64,000 bases of DNA from assembly GCA_017936765.1 (NCBI GenBank), contig JAGBEX010000003.1:124001-188000 (forward strand), read 5' to 3'. Both the position numbers and the translations under genes were made by a program. Shown piece by piece: positions 16,706 to 23,846 of this stretch (position 1 is its first letter; the number at the start of each line of letters is the position of its first letter). The notes under the pieces are model-generated. The model ran no database searches and was not told the origin of the DNA. It saw nothing but the letters and a program-made list of their open reading frames with translations. This stretch comes from Clostridia bacterium (GTDB taxonomy: Bacteria; Bacillota; Clostridia; Christensenellales; Aristaeellaceae).

Positions 16706-17977
16706 TTACACACCATACAGCAGCCAAATGTAAATATACGCGGGAATAATGGCGGCCAGGGTGAAGGGAATGCCGATCTTGAAGAAGTCGCTGTTCTTCA
16801 CATCGCAGCCAGCCTTGCGCAGGATGCCGATGCCCGTGATGTTGGCCGAAGCACCGATGGGGGTGCAGTTGCCGCCCAGGGTGGCACCGGAGAGCAGGCC
16901 GAAGTACAGGGGAGTGGGGTCAACGCCCAGGGTGGCGGCCAGGGAGGCGATCACGGGGATCATGGTGGCCACGTAGGGGATGTTATCGATGAAGGCGGAG
17001 ATGGCCACGGACGCCCACACGATCACCGTGTAGAGCAGGAACACATTGCCGCCGCCAGCCTGCGCCAGCAGACCCGCCGCCGCGTCGATGACGCCCTGGG
17101 CGGAGATGCCGCCGATCATCAGGAACAGGCCCACCAGCAGGCCGATGGTCTCAAAGTCGATGCCCTTGAGGGGTTCGGTGATGGCAGAGAAGCTCTTCTT
17201 CTTGGCGTAGCTGTACACCAGACCCACCACAAACAGCGCGCAGCAGATGAGGCCGTTGGTGGTGCTGGGCTTGTTGGGGATGAAGGAGGCCAGGATCAGC
17301 AACACGATGGCGCCGCCCAGCAGCCAGGTAGGAACGTAATCCGTCACAGGGGTGCGGGGAGCGCCCTTGGGAATGGGATCCTTTTCCTTGCGGAAGATGA
17401 AGTACAGGATCAGCGCGCTCAGCGCCGCGCCCAGCTCCACCGCAAAGAAGATGCTGGGCTTGGCTTGATACCAGAAGAAGTCCATAAAGCTCATGTCCAG
17501 GGCAGAACCCAGCATGATGGCCGTGGTATCGCCCACCAGGGTGGCGGCACCCTGCAGGTTGGAGGAGACCGCAATGCCAATGATGAAGGGAACCGGGTTC
17601 ACCTTCAGCTTTTTGCAGATCTCCATGGCCACGGGGGCGATCATCAGCACGGTGGCCACATTGTCCACAAAGGCGGAGATCACACCGGCAAAGATGGCCA
17701 GCGCCACAGCAGCCCATTGCACATTCGGCACCTTTTCCATGATCAGGTCAGCCAGCAGCTCGGGCATACGGCTCTCGATGAACAGCGCTACCAAGCCCAT
17801 GGTGCCGGCGATCATCAGGATCACGTTCAGGTCGATGGAAGGGAGGATCTCGCCCAGGGGCAGCATTCCGGTGAGAATGAAGATCAGCGCGGAGCAGAGA
17901 GCGATGTAGGGACGGTACTTGCTGAACACCAGCATCAGCACATAGGTAACGGCGAAGAGGATCAGGGCCGGTATCAT
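16706..17977 (-). CDS. ArsB/NhaD-family (ion transporter superfamily) membrane transporter
   Basis: A 423-residue polytopic protein with about 11-12 hydrophobic segments. It has the internally duplicated IT-superfamily signatures AFVDNVATVLMIAPVA (first half) and AFIDNIPYVATMIPV (second half), plus the ligand-loop motifs SSNLQGAATLVGD and LGGNCTPIGASANI. The duplicated N-x-x-T/V hairpins resemble ArsB, NhaD and divalent-anion symporters. The substrate (Na+/H+, arsenite or dicarboxylate) cannot be assigned. It is transcribed leftward, convergent with the island, and the gene returns to the core GC-rich composition. Confidence 0.85.
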   Translation of the reverse strand: MIPALILFAVTYVLMLVFSKYRPYIALCSALIFILTGMLPLGEILPSIDLNVILMIAGTMGLVALFIESRMPELLADLIMEKVPNVQWAAVALAIFAGVISAFVDNVATVLMIAPVAMEICKKLKVNPVPFIIGIAVSSNLQGAATLVGDTTAIMLGSALDMSFMDFFWYQAKPSIFFAVELGAALSALILYFIFRKEKDPIPKGAPRTPVTDYVPTWLLGGAIVLLILASFIPNKPSTTNGLICCALFVVGLVYSYAKKKSFSAITEPLKGIDFETIGLLVGLFLMIGGISAQGVIDAAAGLLAQAGGGNVFLLYTVIVWASVAISAFIDNIPYVATMIPVIASLAATLGVDPTPLYFGLLSGATLGGNCTPIGASANITGIGILRKAGCDVKNSDFFKIGIPFTLAAIIPAYIYIWLLYGV

Positions 17978-18057
17978 GGGTGGTTCATCCTTTCTTGTGT
18001 GGAGGGGATCAGGTCAACTGTATCATATGTTGAGGCATATGCCAATGGGAAAAAAGG

Positions 18058-18621
18058 TCAGCCAAGGATCCCCAGATGCTCCAGCAGGATCTTGCAGCCC
18101 ATGAGGATCAGCACCACGCCGCCCAGCAGCTCGGCCTTGCACTTGTACTTGGCGCCGAACACATTGCCCACCTTCAGGCCGATGGCAGAGAGGACAAAGG
18201 TGATCACGCCAATGAACAGCACCGCCCAGAGGATATTCACCCGCAGGAAGGCAAAGGTGACGCCCATGGCCAGGGCATCGATGCTGGTGGCAATGGCCAG
18301 GGTGACCATGGTTTTGAAGGAGAAGGAATCGTCCAGCTTTTCCTCTTCCTTGCTCAGGGCCTCGCGGATCATGTTGCCGCCGATGAAGCCCAGCAGCACA
18401 AAGGCGATCCAATGGTCGATGCTGACGATGAAGGACTCGAACTGGGTACCCAGCAGGTAGCCGATGAGGGGCATCAGCGCCTGAAAGCCGCCGAAGTAGG
18501 CACCCACGCACAGGGAGTGCTTCACTTCAGCCTTGCGCACGGAAAGGCCCTTGCAAACGGACACGGCAAAGGCGTCCATGCTCAGGCCAACAGCGATGAG
18601 GAACAGTTCCAGAATGCCCAT
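18058..18621 (-). CDS. mntP: Manganese efflux pump MntP
   Basis: A 187-residue membrane protein with six helices that exports Mn2+. The two conserved aspartate motifs are visible as [15 protein letters not shown] (helix 1) and [15 protein letters not shown] (helix 4). The ATG at 18621 follows AAGGAGGAG; a longer upstream frame runs through the riboswitch and is not translated. The leader contains a yybP-ykoY Mn2+ riboswitch with an intrinsic terminator, so expression should rise when cytoplasmic Mn2+ is high. Confidence 0.95.
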   Translation of the reverse strand: MGILELFLIAVGLSMDAFAVSVCKGLSVRKAEVKHSLCVGAYFGGFQALMPLIGYLLGTQFESFIVSIDHWIAFVLLGFIGGNMIREALSKEEEKLDDSFSFKTMVTLAIATSIDALAMGVTFAFLRVNILWAVLFIGVITFVLSAIGLKVGNVFGAKYKCKAELLGGVVLILMGCKILLEHLGILG

Positions 18622-18651
18622 GGCGATCTCCTCCTTGTGGGCGTTACGGTC

Positions 18652-18785
18652 AAAAAAAGCGAGACCTATCCGCCCTTCTGTCGTAGAAAGAAACAGATAA
18701 GTCTCGTCGCAATGTACAAAGCCAGAAGCCAATGCTTCAGGGTGTTGACTTCGTCCCGCGGTTAAGCGCCGACTACTCCCTTACC
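18652..18785 (-). promoter_or_regulatory. yybP-ykoY (Mn2+) riboswitch controlling mntP
   Basis: Reading the minus strand, the leader starts with AAGGGAGTAGTCGG (18782 downward), continues with GCATTGGCTTCTGGC and has the second conserved loop ACATTGCGACGAGAC. These are the paired Mn2+-sensing loops of the yybP-ykoY family. The 3' side of the aptamer (CGAGACTTATC, 18706-18696) pairs with GGATAGGTCTCG (18671-18660) to form a terminator followed by seven U residues. Metal binding would be expected to prevent the terminator and let mntP be read. The family match is from memory of its consensus. Confidence 0.85.
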
Positions 18786-18790
18786 GGCGT

Positions 18791-18820
18791 ATGGTAACAT
18801 ATGGACGGGGAGGTAGTCAA
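18791..18820 (-). promoter_or_regulatory. Promoter of the mntP riboswitch transcript
   Basis: TTGACT (18820-18815), an 18-bp spacer and TACCAT (18796-18791) on the minus strand, directly upstream of the riboswitch. Confidence 0.5.
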
Positions 18821-18849
18821 GGCTAACTGGTGGGGAAATGCGGATCTTT

Positions 18850-19361
18850 CATGGGTTTGCGGCGGGCGGGCGATCGCAGATCGCCCCTACATTTGCGAAA
18901 GTATGTTAGGCGTTGAGGCAAGCGGCAGAACCACTCCCTCAGTCAGCGCAAGCGCTGACAGCTATCCGCCGTTACACTCCCTCACAATTCGGCATTGTCG
19001 TTCAGCCAGCCAAAGCTGTCTGAACTCTGTGCCTCATTGGAACTCCAGGCCGCTGCTTCCGCCACAGGCGGCGCAGCCTTCCGTTCCTCAATCGGCGCGA
19101 GCAAGCTCGCTTGTTTCGGTTGATTCGCTCAGCTCGTTTTTTGTCGCCACTGGCGACGCTCGCATCGCTCACCTCGAGGAGGGAGCCTTAGTTACTTTCC
19201 CTGCATCACGGCGCGACTGTATTCGCGCCGTGACCCCAAAGGAAAACCCATCCTGTATGAATACACAGGATGGGTTTCGAAAGGGCCGAATGGCCCTTCG
19301 CGGGATTCCCAAGGGCAGAGCCCTTGGGCGGGAGTGCAGAGGGCAGCGCCCTCTGCCCCCG
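18850..19361. repeat. Mosaic palindromic repeat region 1
   Basis: A noncoding stretch assembled from modules found elsewhere in the window: GGGCGATCGCAGATCGCCCC (also near 29670 and 32185); a roughly 105-bp block at 18989-19092 nearly identical to 38232-38336; an inverted repeat around the GCGCCGTGACCCC motif (also in the other regions); a perfect 13-bp hairpin at 19244-19277; and a GGGCAGAGGGC/GCCCTCTGCCC palindrome that ends exactly at the stop codon of the PrsA-like gene. Frames across it are repeat-derived and show no protein family. Confidence 0.75.
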
Positions 19362-20852
19362 TTACTTCAGCGCCTCATAGTTTACGGTGGCGTTGGATTC
19401 GGTGACCCACTGGGCGATGGCCTGGTCGTAGGTGGCTTCCTGCTTGGTGGTGAGCTGGGCGGCGGTCAGTTCCTCCTGGACCTCCTCCATGGGGATGGCG
19501 CCCTCGGCCACATCGGCGGCGTACTGGATGATGTAATAGCCATAGGCACCGCGGGTCTTGGGGGAAATGTCGCCCACGTTCTTCAGCGCCATAGCGGCGG
19601 TGACGAAGGGTTCGTCGAAGCTGGCGAAGCCTTCGCACACGGCATAGCCGGTGATGGCGGTGGCAGCGCCTTCCTTCATGCCGGGATCATCGGTCTTCTC
19701 GGCCATGAGGACATCCCAGTCGGCGCCTTCCTTCAGCTGGGCGATGATGGCGTCAGCCTCGGCATCCAGGTTGGCAAAGGCATTGTTGGTGGCGGTGGTC
19801 AGCTGGTGCTGATAGAAGGCCAGCAGCGCCTTGGCCTCGGCCAGGGACTTCACGGCGGCGGCGGTGGCCTCGTCCACGGTGTCGTCAAAGGCGGCGGTCA
19901 CGTCCATGGCGGGCGCCTGGGTGGCCACGGGGTTGGTCAGGTTGGTGGCGGTGGCGAGGAAGGACACGGCCATGGCGGGCTGCGCCATGCTGACGGTGAC
20001 CTTGGTGAGCAGGGTGTCCGCATCGGCAACGCCCAGGTTGGTGAGGGCGGTCTCGGCAGCGGTCACGGCGGCCTTCTGCTCGGCGATCAGGCCTTCCACC
20101 TCATTCAGCAGCGCCAGATCATCGGGGGTGAACTCCACCAGGATCTGCTTCACCATGCGGTAGCCAGCGGGACGATAATAGGCGGTGGTGCTGGCATTGT
20201 TGATGCGGGCACCATAAGCGCTGGGCGTGGTCTCGAAGGTGGCGCGATCGGCTTCCACATTCTCGGTGTAGGCAGCCAGCAGCTCCTCGTCGGTGACGGT
20301 CACGTCCTTCACGATGTGGTTATACAGCTTGTCCTGCAGGAGATAAGCGGTCTCGGTCTTCACAAGGCTTTCGCGGGTCACGCCCAGCTCCTCGCACTTG
20401 GCGGTGAGGGCGGCGTCCAACTCTTCGCCAGCAAGCTCGGTGTCGGCGAAATAGCTGGCCTTCACGCTGTCCAGGTTCTGCGTCCAGGCAGCTTCCACCT
20501 GGGCATCCAGGGCGGCCTGCTCCTCTTCGGTGAGGGGGGAAAGGCCCAACTCGTCGATCTTCTGGGTCAGCACGGCTTCCTCGATGAGGTAGTCGATGAC
20601 CTGCTGCTGTGCCTGGGCGATGGTCTCGGGGTCGTTGGCATCGAAGGCCATGCCGTACATGGAATAGATGTAGTTCATGTAGGACAGCTGGTAGGCCACC
20701 TCGTCCTGCACCTGACCCTTGGTATACACGGTGTCGCCCACGCGGATGATCTCGGTGGCGCGATCCACCTCGGGATCCTTTTCAACCAGGGCGCAGCCGG
20801 TGAGCAGCACGGCAACGGCCAACAGCAGCGCCAGCAGGGACTTCTTACGCAT
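19362..20852 (-). CDS. PrsA/SurA-like peptidyl-prolyl isomerase lipoprotein
   Basis: A 496-residue exported foldase. The signal peptide ends in a lipobox (LLTG followed by C20), so it should be lipid-anchored outside the membrane. A SurA_N-like helical region follows (about 40-230). The parvulin domain appears split: its first strand (MVKQILVEFTP, about 253-263) is separated from the rest (GADWDVLMAEKTDDPGM through GAYGYYIIQY) by an alanine/threonine-rich insert of about 130 residues. The start has AAGGAGAG upstream; an earlier in-frame start lacks a site. It would help secreted proteins fold; catalytic activity of the split domain is uncertain. Confidence 0.85.
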   Translation of the reverse strand: MRKKSLLALLLAVAVLLTGCALVEKDPEVDRATEIIRVGDTVYTKGQVQDEVAYQLSYMNYIYSMYGMAFDANDPETIAQAQQQVIDYLIEEAVLTQKIDELGLSPLTEEEQAALDAQVEAAWTQNLDSVKASYFADTELAGEELDAALTAKCEELGVTRESLVKTETAYLLQDKLYNHIVKDVTVTDEELLAAYTENVEADRATFETTPSAYGARINNASTTAYYRPAGYRMVKQILVEFTPDDLALLNEVEGLIAEQKAAVTAAETALTNLGVADADTLLTKVTVSMAQPAMAVSFLATATNLTNPVATQAPAMDVTAAFDDTVDEATAAAVKSLAEAKALLAFYQHQLTTATNNAFANLDAEADAIIAQLKEGADWDVLMAEKTDDPGMKEGAATAITGYAVCEGFASFDEPFVTAAMALKNVGDISPKTRGAYGYYIIQYAADVAEGAIPMEEVQEELTAAQLTTKQEATYDQAIAQWVTESNATVNYEALK

Positions 20853-20957
20853 AAAACATACTCTCCTTGATCTACTGTGATAGGGACTGTATTCATTATA
20901 CCGCAAAGCAGCGGGGGATAGCAAGGGATAAGCTGTGAAATGTCCGTGAACAAAGGA

Positions 20958-21866
20958 TTACAGGGCTTCGCGGAGGTCGTATTTTTCCTTCAGGTAGCCA
21001 TCCAGGTTGCCGTATTCGCTCACGGTGATCTCCTGGATGCCCAGGCGCTTCATCACCGCGGAGAGGATGCAGATGCCGTGGACGACGATATCGGCACGGT
21101 GGGGCTGCAGGCCGGGGAGCGTCAAGCGCTCGGCCATGGGCATATCGGACAGCAGCAACGCCTGGCGCTCCACCTCCTCCAGGGTGAGGCGGGTGCCGTG
21201 CATGTAGGTGCGATCCGTCCAGCGGATGCCCTTCACCATGGCGGCCAGGGTGGTAAAGGTGCCGCCGGTACCGATCCAGCGGTCAGGAATGCTCAGCGTG
21301 GGGTGATGAGCCAGCTTTTGCTCCAGGATATCGGTGGCCAGCTGCTCCACGGCGGGGAGGTCCCCATGGCCGGTGATGGGCGCCTGGCGGAAGAGGCGCA
21401 CCGCACCCATCTGGCAGGAGAAGGCGCACACCAGGTGGGCGCCCTGCCCCACCACCAGCTCGGTGGAGCCGCCGCCGATGTCGATCACGCCGCTGTAGCC
21501 CCCGTCGGTGGCACCCAGGAAGGAGAGCTGCGCCTCACGGTAGCCGGAGCAGATCTCCAGTTCCACCTGGGCTTCCTCCAGCAGGCGCTGGGCAAACTCG
21601 GCCTGGTTGCTGGCATCCCGGGTGGCGGAGGTGGCAAAGAGATGCACCGCCTCGGCGCCCTGCGCCCGGGCTTCCCGCGCCATGCGGCTCACGGCGGCCA
21701 GGGTGGCATCCATGGCGGCTTGGCTCAGGTTGCCGTTTGCGTCCAGGCCGGCGAAGAGGCGGGTGCCTTCCCTGTCACGGAGCAGGCGGCGGAAGGTGCC
21801 GTGTTCCATATCGATCAGCAGCATTCTCACAGAATTGGAACCAATGCCGATGGCTGCAGCTTTCAT
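20958..21866 (-). CDS. Ppx/GppA family phosphatase
   Basis: A 302-residue member of the ASKHA fold family that includes exopolyphosphatase and (p)ppGpp phosphatase. Phosphate-binding loops are visible as IGSNSVRMLL (phosphate 1) and VIDIGGGSTELVVG (phosphate 2), with GTGGTFTTLAAM further on. The length matches single-module Ppx/GppA proteins of Firmicutes, which lack the C-terminal HD-like domain. AGGAGG precedes the ATG. It lies below divIC on the same strand, a neighbourhood often seen in Clostridia. A polyphosphate kinase gene (ppk2) lies elsewhere in the window. Confidence 0.88.
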   Translation of the reverse strand: MKAAAIGIGSNSVRMLLIDMEHGTFRRLLRDREGTRLFAGLDANGNLSQAAMDATLAAVSRMAREARAQGAEAVHLFATSATRDASNQAEFAQRLLEEAQVELEICSGYREAQLSFLGATDGGYSGVIDIGGGSTELVVGQGAHLVCAFSCQMGAVRLFRQAPITGHGDLPAVEQLATDILEQKLAHHPTLSIPDRWIGTGGTFTTLAAMVKGIRWTDRTYMHGTRLTLEEVERQALLLSDMPMAERLTLPGLQPHRADIVVHGICILSAVMKRLGIQEITVSEYGNLDGYLKEKYDLREAL

Positions 21867-21924
21867 GGCTTGTCCTCCTAATGTGAAAAAAGTAAAAGAA
21901 AAAAGTCCGCACAGACGGACTTAC

Positions 21925-22266
21925 TCAGTAAACCATTTCCTGCATCAAAATGCGCAGCTCTGCTTCGGTGTAGCCTTCAAGGCACTCGGGATTCACGATC
22001 TCGAAGCGCAGTTCGCCCGGCTTGAGGAAGGAATAATCCGTGCGGGCGCGGCTTTCGATGTAGCTGGTGGTACCCACCTGGGAAAGCTCGCTGGTAAGGG
22101 CGAGCTGGTCGTTCTGCAAACGGGTGAGGGTGCGCTGCAGGGCAGCCTGCTGGTTGGTGACCTCCTGCAGGTCCTGCTTGTTGCGCCAGAAGGCCCAGCC
22201 GAACAGAGCCAGGATCACCACGCACACCAGCGCCAGTGCCTGCCAGCGTACCACAACGCGCTCCAT
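21925..22266 (-). CDS. divIC: Septum formation initiator, DivIC/FtsL-like
   Basis: A 113-residue bitopic protein with one N-terminal membrane helix (about 9-27) and an external coiled coil (about 30-65) with heptad-like Q/L/N pattern, ending in the short beta segment typical of DivIC (YIESRARTDYSFLKPGE). It acts in the FtsL-DivIC-DivIB complex at the division site. It lies just below yabP and yabQ, the same order as in Bacillus, which supports DivIC over FtsL. GAGGTGA precedes the ATG, seven bases after the yabQ stop. Confidence 0.85.
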   Translation of the reverse strand: MERVVVRWQALALVCVVILALFGWAFWRNKQDLQEVTNQQAALQRTLTRLQNDQLALTSELSQVGTTSYIESRARTDYSFLKPGELRFEIVNPECLEGYTEAELRILMQEMVY

Positions 22267-22272
22267 TCCAGC

Positions 22273-22659
22273 TCACCTCTCTTCATCCATGTGTAGATTT
22301 GATTCATCATCCATCGGGCATTTTCCTGCTTTTGGCGGGTGGGAATCCTTATATTTTTGCAAAAGTCTGCTAAGCGCTGCAATGGGCTGGGACAATCCGG
22401 CAAGATACAGCAAAATCCCCAACAGAATGCCCAGCGCTCCATAGGCGCGCAGCCCCTGGTGATAGCGCAGCATCACCCCGAAGAGCATGGCGGCGCAGCA
22501 CAGGGCGGTCAGCCCATCCCACACACCGCCCAGCACGGGGTGATGGCGGCGCAGGGCGATGCTCAGGTGCAGCATGGCACCCAGCACCAGCCCGCAGACC
22601 ATCAGGGAAAGAAAGGCCTGCTCCTGCTGCTGGTGGGCGAAGAGGGTCTCCAGCATCAT
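22273..22659 (-). CDS. yabQ: Spore cortex protein YabQ
   Basis: A 128-residue membrane protein with about four hydrophobic helices. It matches YabQ in size and position: it follows yabP and precedes divIC. The YabQ family is needed for spore cortex formation and sits in the membranes around the forespore. Its ATG overlaps the yabP stop (ATGA), so translation is coupled. The C-terminus is a short charged tail. Assignment rests on context plus the membrane pattern rather than on a strong motif. Confidence 0.8.
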   Translation of the reverse strand: MMLETLFAHQQQEQAFLSLMVCGLVLGAMLHLSIALRRHHPVLGGVWDGLTALCCAAMLFGVMLRYHQGLRAYGALGILLGILLYLAGLSQPIAALSRLLQKYKDSHPPKAGKCPMDDESNLHMDEER

Positions 22660-22937
22660 CCCAGCGCCCGGCGGAGGAACCCGCCCCTGCGCCTTTCGGG
22701 GGAGCCATCGTAGGCGGCGCTGTCGATGGAACCCTCCAGGAGCAGCTTGCCTTCCTCCAATTGCAGGCTGGAAACGTGCAGCCCCGTGCCGGTGAGGATC
22801 AGCCGCCCGCCATGGGTGTGGAGGATCACGGTATTCTCGTCAAAGCTCTCCACATCCGTCACGCCGGTAAGGCTGGCCTTGGCGCGGCGGTCGATGGCGA
22901 GGCTGAAGGGCTTTTCAGCGGTGGTGTTTTTCTGCAT
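22656..22937 (-). CDS. yabP: Sporulation protein YabP
   Basis: A 93-residue beta-rich protein of the YabP/YqfC family. The typical core is visible as RAKASLTGVTDVESFDENTVILHTHGGRLILTGTGLHVSSLQLEEGKLLLEG, given here only as its extent (about residues 18-70). The internal ATG at 22937 has better spacing to AAGGAGGG than the ATG at 22943, which abuts it. Members are made in the mother cell during sporulation. It heads the yabP-yabQ-divIC group. Confidence 0.85.
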   Translation of the reverse strand: MQKNTTAEKPFSLAIDRRAKASLTGVTDVESFDENTVILHTHGGRLILTGTGLHVSSLQLEEGKLLLEGSIDSAAYDGSPERRRGGFLRRALG

Positions 22938-22982
22938 GGGCATCCCTCCTTGATGGGATACCCTATGCGGCGCAGCAGGCGC

Positions 22983-23789
22983 TTATTCCCCCTGATGCTC
23001 CTGCCAGGCCTGCTGTACGCTTTCGATGCAGGCCAGCCAGCGGGCGTTATGCTCGGTCTCCCACAGGGCGGTCTCGCCCAGGCGGGCGATCATCTCAAAC
23101 AGACCGGCAAAGTCCCGCTGATCCCGCAGGGCGGCCAGGCTCTCCATGGTGATGTCGCTGGTGTCGCCCAGGTATTGCAGGTTTTCCGCGCAGCTTTCCA
23201 GCAGCTCGGCAACGGACATATCAAAGTCCTCCCGCTCCAGGGTGACCTGCAGCTTGCTCAGGCGCTCCACGGCTTCCTCCGGGGGATAGCCAAACTCGTA
23301 CTGGTGCAAAAGCCACAGCCAGCTTTCGGCCATGCGATCCCAGTTGTCGTGGATGTGGCCGCCGGAGATGATCACCATGCCTTTGTCCAGGGCAAAGTCC
23401 CAGCTGGCCCGCAGTGCCAGCATGGGGATGCGGCCGCATTGCACGTGCAGCGCCAGCCAGTCCTCGGGCTGGAAGGCGGTCTCGCTGTCATAGGCAAAGC
23501 AGGCGGTGTACAGGCCGCAGGCTTCCTTGCGCAGGGTGTAGCGGCAGGTCTCGTCCTGCGCATCGCCAAAGGGGCTGGGGGCGATCATGTCGTAGAGGAA
23601 GGTGCTGTCCTGGGCGCCTTCATACTGGGCGGTGTGGTGGACCTGCTGATACAGATCCTCCAGGGTGGGGGCGGGGCCGTCCTCGGCCTCCTCCAGGGCG
23701 TCCATATTGCGCAGCAGGGCGCGGTTGAGGCGCAGCATATCGGCCTCGGTGCCGATGGCCACCACGCGGGCGCGATGCAGGTTGGGCAT
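22983..23789 (-). CDS. Conserved-looking protein of unknown function
   Basis: A 268-residue soluble, acidic protein that I do not recognise. It has no signal peptide, membrane helix or cysteine cluster. Visible features are a short strand-turn start (ARVVAIGTEADMLRLNRAL), a central segment rich in W and H (SGGHIHDNWDRMAESWLWLLHQYEFGY) and a helical C-terminus. The start has GGAGGTACCCCC upstream, and codon use matches the core genome, so it is surely translated. It lies between the yabPQ-divIC group and polC on the same strand, which does not indicate a role. Confidence 0.75.
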   Translation of the reverse strand: MPNLHRARVVAIGTEADMLRLNRALLRNMDALEEAEDGPAPTLEDLYQQVHHTAQYEGAQDSTFLYDMIAPSPFGDAQDETCRYTLRKEACGLYTACFAYDSETAFQPEDWLALHVQCGRIPMLALRASWDFALDKGMVIISGGHIHDNWDRMAESWLWLLHQYEFGYPPEEAVERLSKLQVTLEREDFDMSVAELLESCAENLQYLGDTSDITMESLAALRDQRDFAGLFEMIARLGETALWETEHNARWLACIESVQQAWQEHQGE

Positions 23790-23803
23790 GGGGGTACCTC
23801 CTT

Positions 23804-23846
23804 GGGAATTATGAATTCGGAATTAGGAATTAGGAATTAGGAATTA
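23804..23846. repeat. Short tandem repeat (GGAATTA units) at the polC stop
   Basis: Four consecutive near-identical GGAATTA(G) units precede GAATTAAAAC. The TAA stop codon of polC (23846-23844) lies inside the last unit. Related GAATTCGG/GAATGCGG arrays occur near 38144, 40377 and 40440. Confidence 0.8.

Noticed and set aside
18801..20870. A 689-codon plus-strand frame starting in repeat region 1
   Set aside because: Its first part is repeat sequence and the rest is antisense to the PrsA-like gene.
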